From an uncultured Beijerinckiaceae bacterium (GTDB lineage Bacteria; Pseudomonadota; Alphaproteobacteria; Rhizobiales; Beijerinckiaceae): a stretch of 21,187 bases of DNA. The stretch covers positions 1-21,187 of the forward strand of contig CALMRL010000367.1 of NCBI GenBank assembly GCA_937873345.1, given 5' to 3'. Shown here in pieces: positions 9,401-15,984 of the stretch. A program made the position numbers and the translations under genes. The notes beneath the pieces are model-generated. The model was not told the DNA's origin and ran no database searches. It worked only from the letters and a program-made list of their open reading frames with translations. How positions within the stretch are numbered: position 1 is the stretch's first letter; each line of letters begins with the position of its first letter.

Positions 9401-9605
9401 CGCGCTACGAAGCTTCGTTCATGAACCGCGGCTACCATCGCGTTTTCCTTACCCCTCGTCGTTCACGCCGGGCGAGCGGCGTTACGAATTCCTGCGTTCC
9501 GGTTGGTCGACACGGGAGCATGATTCCGCTTACCGGGCAGGAACGGATGTCCGAGTTTGGCTGAGATCGCTCCGCGAGCTTATCGGAGGCGAACTGCCGG
9601 TTTGA
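6489..9605 (+). CDS. Multidomain GT2 glycosyltransferase - sulfotransferase fusion
   Basis: From the chosen TTG the product has about 1,038 residues. Residues 1-140 are beta-rich, without a family I can name. Residues 148-395 form a GT2 domain of the rhamnosyltransferase-like type: ISVVIVAYRN, VVDNGSND, LLNNDAFPEPE near 226 and GGFDPSFSPAYNEDADLCLRL near 328. Residues about 410-740 resemble a Rossmann-rich GT-B half (IVVWIGDDHAT, later EVESLRYTALALQAMAE), but no clear catalytic motif is seen. The C-terminus is a PAPS-dependent sulfotransferase: the 5'-phosphosulfate loop GMHRSGTS at 775, VLKDPR at 864 and a 3'-phosphate loop CREPRDVAMSLYRR at 894. The protein could therefore add a sugar and sulfate the product. 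The frame is open from 6183, but its first hundred codons lack a good start. TTG 6489 has AGGCGAGGGG upstream. No signal peptide or membrane helix is visible. Confidence 0.75.
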   Translation: MGTLLCVEILPRTTDKPSLVLSSVDARSLSVGIISIEVKGSRSQRLQQYTLAQDPIGFERIYGVALSESWGAWCLGSRALFLLEHDCDPDEEILLTFHHQTFFRDRLCDLIVNATRYDGLHFNAQPVSINYAPPCFLPVSFYDDGSEIISVVIVAYRNAAMTACAALRSMGERIETIVVDNGSNDDKLLALEQALPIKLLRLHHRRSFGEANTLGIVEATGKKICLLNNDAFPEPECLPLLADVLDREDAIGFAAPILLNTDGSVQECGVDLDERGDGRHRTGELAELQTRQPLYTNADYVSAACLMFGRNTFELLGGFDPSFSPAYNEDADLCLRLKRFGLGLVVVSDALCIHVRNATLAMLKATMTVNWPESAHLIFEAKYKKWLASRDIEDVPTGPKPLQPPARSAPARKIVVWIGDDHATLPPGIMIAAELSDSFHVEVRSESQVSAAHLVFIGHNLDFRPFGPSSVGEGLEAADPAAPFVLTTVEFPPVPSVKVPSSARCFIFCPFPIKALLPKVALVDAVDLLSRCDRIVTTSSAGAAAIRAIASDFALPMSRIEIIPPAILEAVHVERDANERTVLALVDPHSSISADRVCSIFEESTRRTDGGADWRLVLVVPFSRYPRLERCSARHEVLLHATSREIAARISRARVVINALSPAHEVESLRYTALALQAMAEIIVERGSGAEAVCEDAGCGWRFRDEAGLALSLRHAVRDRQGPKASRPSPSAGPTFQEAWTALLDEVPLPTADRRSSTKTHRPLPRGREAFIVCGMHRSGTSAMAGLLSIARCTLPRTLMAPAADNPSGFWESDVVCAFNDRVLAASGSSWRDVFFSQDELPEDLVEEAIDLLRSEFEGEGPCVLKDPRISMVHPLWSAAFRNLRWRPHYVLMCREPRDVAMSLYRREKMNPRRALLLWAAYTSGSLIDLRNHSFSVVLHDDLMAEPLTTVERVFSEAGRKPPQPDIDFEVALRSFVHEPRLPSRFPYPSSFTPGERRYEFLRSGWSTREHDSAYRAGTDVRVWLRSLRELIGGELPV

Positions 9606-9606
9606 G

Positions 9607-10990
9607 CGGCGCAACGGTGTCCTCGCCGTCGCGGCGCGCCACGATCGGCGCGAAGGCTTCGGCCTGTTGGCACGGATCCTCCTCGTCAAGTGCCGCATCG
9701 TCGCCACGCGGCTGGGCGAGCGCGTCGAGATGGACGAGTGGCTCGTCCATCTCGAGAAACTACTGATCGAGACGGGGCTGTGGAACCTCCTCGACGAGGC
9801 GGACCAACGCCGCTTCAGCGCGCGCTACCACGCGACCATCGCGATCGACGTCGCGACGCGCTGCGTCGTGGGCCTGTCGGTCGGGCGGACCCCAACGACC
9901 GCGATGTCCATCGCCGCCCTGCGCGGCATCGCCTGCGACAAGACGGCGACCGCGGCGGCGGGCTGCGTCCGCCCCTGGGACCAGGCGTTCAGCCCCGAAT
10001 GGGTGTTCACCGACGGCGGCGCCGCCCCCACCAGCGACGCCACCGTCGCCGTCCTCCCAGACCTCGGAGCCGGCCACGACGTGCCGCCCGCCGGCGAGCC
10101 GGAGAAGCGACCCTTCATCGAGCGCTTCAACCGCACGTTGGACCTCCGCTTCCTCAAGTACTTCACCGGCAGGACGTTCTCGAACGTCGAGGACAGGGCG
10201 ATTACGACCCCGCCTTCCGCGCCAGCCTTTCGCTCGAGGCGTTCTGCAAAACGTTGGTGCGCTGGATCGTCGACGTCTACCACGAGACGCCGCACGAGGG
10301 GCTGGGCGGCGAGACGCCCCGCCAGGCGTGGCACCGTCTCGTCGCCCTGTACAGCGTCGTCCCTCCCCCGCGCCGGACGCCCGCCGAGCGATCTTCGGCG
10401 TCGAGCTGGAGCGTCTGAAGAGCCGGCGGGGCATCCGCCTCGCGGGTCTTCACTACGCCGACGAGGCTCTCGGCGCGGCGATCCTCGCCCAGGGCTACGG
10501 GCCGGCGACCATCAGGGTCGACCCCGACGACCTCGGCGCCGTCTCGCTGCGCGTGGGCGGCGGTTGGCGGCGACTGCCCTGCCGCCCGAGGGTCTCGATG
10601 GCGTCTCCTGGGAGGTCTGGACGAAGGCCGCGCGGGACCTGCGCGCGCGGTTCGCCGAGCAGGCGAGGCTCTCGCGCGACGTCGCGCTCGACGCCATCGC
10701 GGCGATCCAGGCGATCGCCGCCGACGGCGAGGCCTCGGTCGGGATCACGCGCCTGGCCCCCGGTCCGGCGGAGATCGCCAGGGTCGAGGACGGCCTGCTG
10801 TCGGGCTTCGACCTGCCGGTCGGGGACGAGGTCGGATCGGACCGATGCCGCCAGGCCGACCCCTCCGATCGCGCCATCGCCACCGGCGGCGGCGCCCAGG
10901 CAACCCCGCAAGCTCCGCCCGGATCGCGACGGATCGCCCGCCGCCGCTTCCACCCCCGCGCCCGACGACAACTACTGGATCGAGGATTGA
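9607..10990 (+). pseudogene. tniA: tniA-type DDE transposase, N-truncated and frameshifted
   Basis: This is the remains of a TniA/TnsB-like transposase with an integrase (rve) core, which would cut and join transposon ends. The catalytic triad is still readable: aspartate in RVEMDEW (codon 9733), aspartate in VFTDGG (codon 10012) and glutamate in FIERFN (codon 10120). The coherent protein jumps frame at about 10196 (probably one G missing from a G run before GDYDP), about 10366-10371, about 10581-10590 and about 10838-10845. Conserved pieces in successive frames are YHETPHEGLGGETP, GIRLAGLHYADEAL with RVDPDDLG (Mu-type C-terminal domain), EVWTKAARDLRARF and the ending DDNYWIED. About 250 N-terminal residues usual in the family are missing. 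No single frame covers the protein, so a functional transposase is not expected unless the sequence contains errors. Confidence 0.8.
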
Positions 10991-10992
10991 CG

Positions 10993-12018
10993 ATGAGCAT
11001 CGGCGACGACGGCCCCGGCGGCACCGGCGCCGCCCCCAGACCCAGCTCTAGCTTCAGCATCGCCGGTCCGGACGCCGGCGGTCCCGGCATCGCCGGCACC
11101 CTGCGATCCAGCTATCTCGGTTTCGTCCGCGACAGAAATCTGGACCTCGCGCTCCGGCGCGGGTTCGACGAACTCGCCGTCAGGCGGCGCGACGGGTCCC
11201 GGGCCGAAGGCGAAAGCGTGGTCATCCTCGGCGAATCCGGGGCGGGCAAATCCGAATGCATCCGTCTCGCGCTCGCCAGGCTGGCACGCCCCGACGCGGA
11301 GGGCGTCGTCGGGCCGGTGCTCGCCGTCAGCGTGGTCTGCACCGGATCCAGCACCCTCCGCATCCTCGGCGAAGCCATCCTCGAGAAGTGCCACCACGTC
11401 ATCCGCGGCGGTCTTCGCGAGAAGGAGATCTGGCGGCAGGTGCGCATCCACCTGCAGCTGCACGAGATCCGCGTCGTCCACATCGACGAGGTCGGCAACC
11501 TCGTCGAAACCGCCAACGCCACCGACCGCCAGCGCATCGTCAACACGATGAAGGCGCTCATCAACAACCCGGACTGGCCGGTCGTCCTCGTCCTCTCCGG
11601 CACCCCGGCCATTGCCCCGGCGCTGCGCGAGGATCGGCAACGCACCCGCCGTCTCACGTGGATCAGCATGAACGCCTTGCGGGCGCCGAAGAACAACGTG
11701 ACCTTGGCGCGCTTCGCCGCCTCGCTCTGCGCGAAGGCAGCAATCGCGAGCGACCCGACGTTCGAGGAAGCGATCGCGCCGTGCCTCGTCCACGCCGCCG
11801 GACGCCAGGTCGGCCTCGCCGCCGACATGTCGACCAGGACCGTGCTGAACGCGCTCGACGAGGAGCGTCCGGCGACAATCCCTTCGTCGCCCCGAATTGG
11901 CTCTCGACCGATCCCTTCGTCGCGCTGGACATGCGCGCCGGCGCGGGAACCGACGAGGATCGCGAAGGAGCGTCGGCCCGCGCGGAGCGGCGGCAGACGC
12001 CGGCGGGGTGGCGGTTGA
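10993..12018 (+). pseudogene. tniB: tniB-type AAA ATPase, frameshifted C-terminus
   Basis: This gene begins 2 bp after the tniA stop and encodes a TniB/TnsC-like AAA+ ATPase, the regulator that delivers target DNA to the transposase. Walker A is GESGAGKSE (residues 80-88), Walker B is VVHIDEVGN (D165, E166) and a sensor-like LVLSGTP follows. The arginine-bearing EDRQRTRRLTW stretch and the later HAAGRQVGLAADM fit the lid region. Up to about residue 295 (NALDEER) the frame looks natural; beyond it the open frame gives arginine/proline-rich nonsense. The expected family ending appears in another frame from about 11873 (NPFVAPNWLSTDPF). A small deletion plus frameshift near 11860-11875 best explains this. 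The open frame itself is 341 codons, so a shortened ATPase might still be made. Confidence 0.75.
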
Positions 12019-12198
12019 TGTCCACCGTCGCGAAGCTGACACCCGTCCTGCCGCTCGGCGCCGGCGAGATGAACTTCCGTCGCGCCGATCTCGACGCCTT
12101 TCTTGCGAAACTCGCGGAAGGCGCCGTCGAGATCCGCGCGCCCGGAACCGCGGCGTCGGCGCGTCGTTCGCCCGTTGGCATGATGCGGGAGACGAGCG
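12019..12198 (+). pseudogene. Possible 3' scrap of a tniQ or HTH gene
   Basis: In the frame that carries the displaced tniB tail, sequence continues into LTPVLPLGAGEMNFRRADLDAFLAKLAEG. The F-R-R-x-D-L-D-A-F-L pattern is typical of the last helix of excisionase-like winged helices, also found at the end of some TniQ-type proteins. No start codon or ribosome-binding site belongs to it. It is directly downstream of tniB, where tniQ normally lies, so a deletion that removed most of tniQ would give this picture. The assignment rests on a short match by eye. Confidence 0.3.
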
Positions 12199-12381
12199 GT
12201 GACTGGAACGTTCAAGCGCGGCGACGATGCCGGGGATCATACGACGGCCACCGAGGATATCGCGAAGACCAGCAAATCCGACGTCAAGCAGGATGCCGGC
12301 AATTACGAGACGCGAACTGACGATGGCCAGGCGATTGAGGTCGAGAACCTGAGTTCAGAGAATGACGAGGGAGCAGCCTGA
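12199..12381 (+). CDS. Short acidic hypothetical protein
   Basis: A GTG-started frame of 60 codons encodes a hydrophilic, acidic peptide rich in D, E, T and K and without cysteine, signal peptide or membrane segment. I do not recognise a family. Its base composition is less GC-biased than its neighbours. AGACGAGCGG lies just upstream as a weak ribosome-binding site. It sits at the right margin of the transposon remnant and may be either a real small stress-type protein or a chance frame. Confidence 0.35.
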   Translation: MTGTFKRGDDAGDHTTATEDIAKTSKSDVKQDAGNYETRTDDGQAIEVENLSSENDEGAA

Positions 12382-12488
12382 GCGCCTTGCGGCGATCAGC
12401 GTTTCCTCGACGGATCGGGAGACGTAATCGAGCGTTGAACCTGCGGAGACCGGCATGGGCCGGCCTGCTTGCATCTTTCCGGAGCTTG

Positions 12489-12833
12489 ATGATGCGCTCG
12501 CTCTCCGCCCTGGCCATGGCCACTTTGTTGATGGCGTCCGTGTCGGCGGCTGCGGCCGACGGCTCTCAGGGTCCGACGCCTGACGAAGCCGCCACCGCTT
12601 CCGGGAAGCCTGCACGACCGGCGGCGACATCGGGCACCTCGGATCAGACGAAGGATGCGGGCGCGGCCGGCGCCGGCGGGAACGGCGGCCAACATGCGGC
12701 ATCGACCGAGGGCAGCGAGGCCGTCCGCAAGGCGCAGGAGGGCGGCAGCTACAGGCTGAAGGACGGCGGCATGTACCAGCCGCCGCAGACGCGACCGGCG
12801 CCACTTTGGAACAAGGGCTACGGCCGCACCTGA
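12489..12833 (+). CDS. Small secreted Ala/Gly-rich hypothetical protein
   Basis: The frame is open from 12387, but the first 34 codons are arginine-rich and unconserved-looking. The ATG at 12489 (or the adjacent 12492) has GGAG five bases upstream and begins a clear signal peptide: MMRS, then a hydrophobic LSALAMATLLMASVSA core and an A-A-A-A-D cleavage region. The mature part (about 90 residues) is low-complexity, rich in A, G, T and P, with YRLKDGGMYQPP near the end. It should be exported to the periplasm or beyond. No enzymatic motif is present and I do not know its role. The DUF6496 gene starts 18 bp after its stop, so the two may be co-transcribed. Confidence 0.6.
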   Translation: MMRSLSALAMATLLMASVSAAAADGSQGPTPDEAATASGKPARPAATSGTSDQTKDAGAAGAGGNGGQHAASTEGSEAVRKAQEGGSYRLKDGGMYQPPQTRPAPLWNKGYGRT

Positions 12834-12851
12834 CTCTGGGAGACGACCGGC

Positions 12852-13166
12852 GTGGCGAAGAAGAGCGAGGCACAAAACGAGACGATCGCCCGCGTCATGC
12901 ACGAGTTCAAGCAGGGAGAGCTGACGATCGGCGCGAATGGGCCGCCGGTCGGAAATGCGAAACAGGCCATCGCCGTCGCCCTGCGCGAGGCCGGCGCATC
13001 GAACCGCGTCTCGGCGAAGAAGAATCGCGCGGCGCTGCGCGAGACCAAGCGCAAGGAGGCTGAGAACGAGACCCGGGCTGACCTTTATCGTGAGGCGGGA
13101 CGTCGTGGCGTCGTTGGGCGATCGAGGATGAGCAAGGACGCACTGCGTCGTGCTCTCGGCGGGTAA
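12852..13166 (+). CDS. DUF6496 family protein
   Basis: This is a 104-residue basic protein with a GTG start. Residues 15-24 (VMHEFKQGEL) and 37-51 (KQAIAVALREAGASN) match the short proteins annotated as DUF6496, which are common in Alphaproteobacteria and of unknown function. The charged middle (KKNRAALRETKRKEAENET) should form a long helix. The C-terminus, with LYREAGRRGVVGRSRMSKDAL, resembles a Rho-N/SAP-like helix-extended-helix motif that may bind nucleic acid. That motif assignment is inference. Proteins like this are often found with small stress or plasmid-borne genes. The gene is complete and follows the secreted protein by 18 bp. Confidence 0.7.
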   Translation: MAKKSEAQNETIARVMHEFKQGELTIGANGPPVGNAKQAIAVALREAGASNRVSAKKNRAALRETKRKEAENETRADLYREAGRRGVVGRSRMSKDALRRALGG

Positions 13167-13285
13167 ACGATTTGTCCGGTTGTTGCGGCTTCGTTGTCAG
13201 CGCGGACATCTCTTCATCAGCGTGGCGAGCGGCTCGGCGGTCAGTCGCTCGACGCCTTTTCGCGGGCGCATTGGGCGATCGTCAT

Positions 13286-13304
13286 CCCCGCTCCACGTGC
13301 GGGG
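13286..13304. terminator. GC-rich hairpin between convergent genes
   Basis: CCCCGC and GCGGGG form a perfect six-base stem with a seven-base loop in the 193-bp gap between the convergent DUF6496 and response-regulator genes. No T-tract follows. It may stop or shield either transcript. The rest of the gap shows no gene. Confidence 0.3.
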
Positions 13305-13359
13305 TGGCGGCGTCGGGAGAATGTGGGTGCCGGTCGGGCTGCGGCTCGGTTGGTCGCGG

Positions 13360-14181
13360 CTAGGCGGCGCGGCGCCGCCCGCTCCATGTGGCGATCGCCT
13401 CGTTGAGCGCGGCGACGCTCATCGGCTTGATCAGCACGGCGTCGACGCCGGCCTGCATGCAGTTGTCGAGTTGGTCGGGCAGGGAATAGGCGGTCAGCGC
13501 CACGATCGGGACGTCGCAGGCGGGAGCCGGCAGGGCGCGGATCGCACGCGTCGCTGCCATCCCATCCATCACCGGCATGATCATGTCCATCAGGATCAGG
13601 TCGTAGCTGTGTTCGCCCGCGAGCTGAACGGCCGCCTCGCCGTCGGCGACGCTGTCGACGGCGTGACCATCGAGTTCCAGCATGTCGGAGATCAGCTTGC
13701 GGTTGAGGTCGAGGTCATCAGCGAGCAGGATGCGCGCCCCTGCGTCGGGTGAGGCTTCGTCCTCCCCCGCGCCCCCGTCGTCCTCGTGCCCAAGCGGCTG
13801 CGGGGATGGGGGCGCGCCGGGCGTCGCGGTCGTAGCGACGCCGCCGCGTGCAGCCTGATGGCGGCTCTCGATCAGGCTGCAGAGGCAGGCCGCGACATCG
13901 TCCAGGGCCGCGCGATCGTCGTCGTTCCAGTCGCGCTCGCCATACACCCGCAAGCTGCCGATCGCCTGATCGGGCGCGCCCTCGATGAACAGGAATGCGT
14001 CGCGTACCGGCAGTTCGTCGCTGTCGCCGCCGGACCGATGCCTGACGAGGTGGTCAGCGGAGGTGATCGTCACGGCGGGAGCCGCGAAAAGGCGGCGCGC
14101 GAGATCTGCGACGCGGCGGAGATCGTCGGGACGCGCGGTCGACCACGGACTCTCCGCCTCGCGAACGTCTTCCATCGGCAT
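13360..14181 (-). CDS. Response regulator with shortened GAF-like N-terminus
   Basis: This is a 273-residue two-part signalling protein. Residues 18-108 read like the two ends of a GAF domain: helix LRRVADLARRLFAAPAVTIT, a strand-and-loop RHRSGG...ELPVRDAF, then IGSLRVYGERDWNDDDRAALDDVAACL. The central part of a normal GAF domain appears to be missing. An A/P/E-rich linker (110-148) leads to a CheY-like receiver (149-265): acidic pair D155-D156, phosphorylated aspartate D199 in LMDMIMPVMDG, T230 in VALTAYS and K252 in LIKP. There is no DNA-binding, GGDEF or kinase domain, so output is probably through protein contact. ATG 14181 is chosen; TTG 14193 and ATG 14175 are alternatives and no strong ribosome-binding site is seen. 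No partner histidine kinase is encoded nearby. Confidence 0.8.
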   Translation of the reverse strand: MPMEDVREAESPWSTARPDDLRRVADLARRLFAAPAVTITSADHLVRHRSGGDSDELPVRDAFLFIEGAPDQAIGSLRVYGERDWNDDDRAALDDVAACLCSLIESRHQAARGGVATTATPGAPPSPQPLGHEDDGGAGEDEASPDAGARILLADDLDLNRKLISDMLELDGHAVDSVADGEAAVQLAGEHSYDLILMDMIMPVMDGMAATRAIRALPAPACDVPIVALTAYSLPDQLDNCMQAGVDAVLIKPMSVAALNEAIATWSGRRRAA

Positions 14182-14379
14182 TTTAGCGGTCAATCAACTG
14201 ATCCACGACTGCTTTGGGGTTCAACGAGGCGAGTCGCTTGAAATTTGAGGCGCAAGCCGGAGCAAAAGGCAAGCGCCACGACATGACAATTCTGCGAAGC
14301 TTCTCGCAGCACGTCATTCCCACTATCGGTTCGGGCCGGACGTTCCGCGCCATATCGCGACCTGCGACATTTCGCCTAG

Positions 14380-15984
14380 CTACTCCGCCGGCTCCAGCAT
14401 CGGCGTCGCCTCGCCGCGCAGCTTGGCGGAATAGTGCGAGGCATTGCCGCGGCCGGAGCAGGCCTCGCGGGCGAAGATGATGAGGTGATGCGCCGGCAGC
14501 GCGTAGTTCAGCAGCGCCTCGATCTTGCCCTTGAGAAGCAGCGGCAGCGCGAAGCGCCAGAAGGTGCCGCGGTAGCCGCCGTCGCCGCGCACGCCGACGT
14601 GCCACAGCAGCTTGGCCAGGATGGTCAGGCCTTTCCTCACCATCGCCCTGTTGGTTCGCTGCGGCGATAGCGGCTTGCGGATGCGGTTCGGCCAGGTCGA
14701 CTTGAGCTGGTGGCGGTAGCGTTCGAACAGCACGGCCGGCTGATAGGCTCGTTCCATGCAGGAGCGCCACATGCCGAGAACGTCGTCGTAGGGCATGGCG
14801 AAGTGCACGTTGGACTCGCGCGTCTCACTTTCGTCGAGACGACCAGCCTTCTTCAGCCGGTCATGGAGCGGCGTTTGCGGCAGCGCCTGCAGCAGATTGA
14901 TCGTCAGCATCGGGATCGCCGACGCCTCGATGAAACGCATCACCTTGTCGCCGGACTCGTGGGTGTCCGAGTCGAGGCCGAGGATGATGCCGGAGACCAC
15001 CTGCATGCCGTGCTCGTTGATGATGCGCACGGCGTCGAGGATCGGCATCACCATGTTGTGACCCTTGTCGATCTGCAGCAGCGCGTCGGGCTCGGGGGTC
15101 TCGATGCCGCAGAACACCGCGTCGAAGGCGGCCTCGCGCATCATCGCCAGGATATCGGGCGAGCGCGCGATGTTCAGCGTCGCCTCGCAGGCGAAGCTGA
15201 TGGCGTAGCCGTTCCTCTTCTGCCAGGCGATGAGGTGAGGCAGCAACTCCTTGCAGGCCTTGCGATTGCCGATGATGTTGTCGTCGACGAAGTACACCGA
15301 GCCGGTGACGCCCTGCTCCAGAAGCTTGTCGAGCTCGGCGCAGATGCGCTCCGGCGCCTTCATCCGCGGCACGCGGCCGTAGAGGCCGGGGATGTCGCAG
15401 AACTCGCACTTGTAGGGGCAGCCGGACGAGAACTGGATCGTGCCGAGCATGTAGCGCGGGATGTCGGCCAGCTCGTAGGCTGGCATCGGGAACTGCGACA
15501 GCTCGCGGCGCACCTTCGTCTTGAGCACCAGCTGCTCGGCCGGCCGCGCGACGCTGTCGCCGAGGATCGCCACCAGCGCATCGGTGGCATCGCCCAGCTC
15601 CCCGCAGTGCAGGATGTCGAAGTCGGAATAGTTCTCAGGGCAGGCCGAGACCGACGGGCCACCGAGCGCGGCGAGCTTGCCGGCGTCATGCGCGCGACGG
15701 CAGATGTCGAGGATCTGCCGGCGCTGGATGTGCATGCCGGAGACCAGCACGGCGTCGGCCCAGTCGAAGTCCTCGGCCGTCGCGCCGCCGATGTTCTCGT
15801 CGACGAAGCGCACCGGCCAGTGCGCCGGCATGAAGGCGGCGATCGTCAGAAGCCCCTGCGGGGGCATGAACGCCTTGGTGTTGTCGGTCAGGTGGTAGGC
15901 GTGCTCGAAGGTGCCGAACGACGGTTCGTAGCGCGGGAACACGCAGAGGATGCGTCGCGGGCGCAGGTCGTTGGCGTGGGTCAT
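14380..15984 (-). CDS. B12-binding radical SAM protein (HpnP-like architecture)
   Basis: The 534-residue protein has an N-terminal cobalamin-binding Rossmann region (residues 10-150: RILCVFPRYEPSFGTF, PPQGLLTIAAFMP, VLVSGMHIQ, AALGGPSVSA, HCGELGDATDALV). A radical SAM core follows with the cluster motif C189-x3-C193-x2-C196 in SSGCPYKCEFCDIP, then YFVDDNIIGN and VVSGIILGLDSDT. The C-terminal part resembles the DUF4070-type extension. The canonical DxHxxG cobalamin motif is not obvious. The layout and many local stretches resemble hopanoid C2-methylase (HpnP) and its paralogues, which methylate unactivated carbon using methylcobalamin. I recognise the family but not the exact substrate, so no symbol is given. 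ATG 15984 is the natural start. The gene is transcribed alone, with no hopanoid genes beside it. Confidence 0.85.
   Translation of the reverse strand: MTHANDLRPRRILCVFPRYEPSFGTFEHAYHLTDNTKAFMPPQGLLTIAAFMPAHWPVRFVDENIGGATAEDFDWADAVLVSGMHIQRRQILDICRRAHDAGKLAALGGPSVSACPENYSDFDILHCGELGDATDALVAILGDSVARPAEQLVLKTKVRRELSQFPMPAYELADIPRYMLGTIQFSSGCPYKCEFCDIPGLYGRVPRMKAPERICAELDKLLEQGVTGSVYFVDDNIIGNRKACKELLPHLIAWQKRNGYAISFACEATLNIARSPDILAMMREAAFDAVFCGIETPEPDALLQIDKGHNMVMPILDAVRIINEHGMQVVSGIILGLDSDTHESGDKVMRFIEASAIPMLTINLLQALPQTPLHDRLKKAGRLDESETRESNVHFAMPYDDVLGMWRSCMERAYQPAVLFERYRHQLKSTWPNRIRKPLSPQRTNRAMVRKGLTILAKLLWHVGVRGDGGYRGTFWRFALPLLLKGKIEALLNYALPAHHLIIFAREACSGRGNASHYSAKLRGEATPMLEPAE

Larger units (their letters stand above)
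9606..12190 (+). mobile_element. Decayed TniA/TniB-type transposon remnant
   Basis: Two adjacent degenerate genes, tniA and tniB, and a possible scrap of tniQ lie in the order used by Tn5053/Tn402- and Tn7-like transposons. The remnant begins abruptly after the stop of the large fusion gene: the transposase N-terminal DNA-binding region is absent, so the original left end has been lost. I found no convincing terminal inverted repeats or target duplication. The boundaries given are approximate. The remnant divides the glycan cluster from the small stress-type and regulatory genes. Confidence 0.7.

Noticed and set aside
9606..12190. CRISPR-associated or other intact Tn7-like guided transposon
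   Set aside because: No cas genes, repeat array or intact target-selection gene is nearby. The transposase is truncated and frameshifted.
10972..12240. Minus-strand frames of 422 and 367 codons
   Set aside because: They are antisense to the tniB ATPase, whose Walker motifs fix the coding strand.
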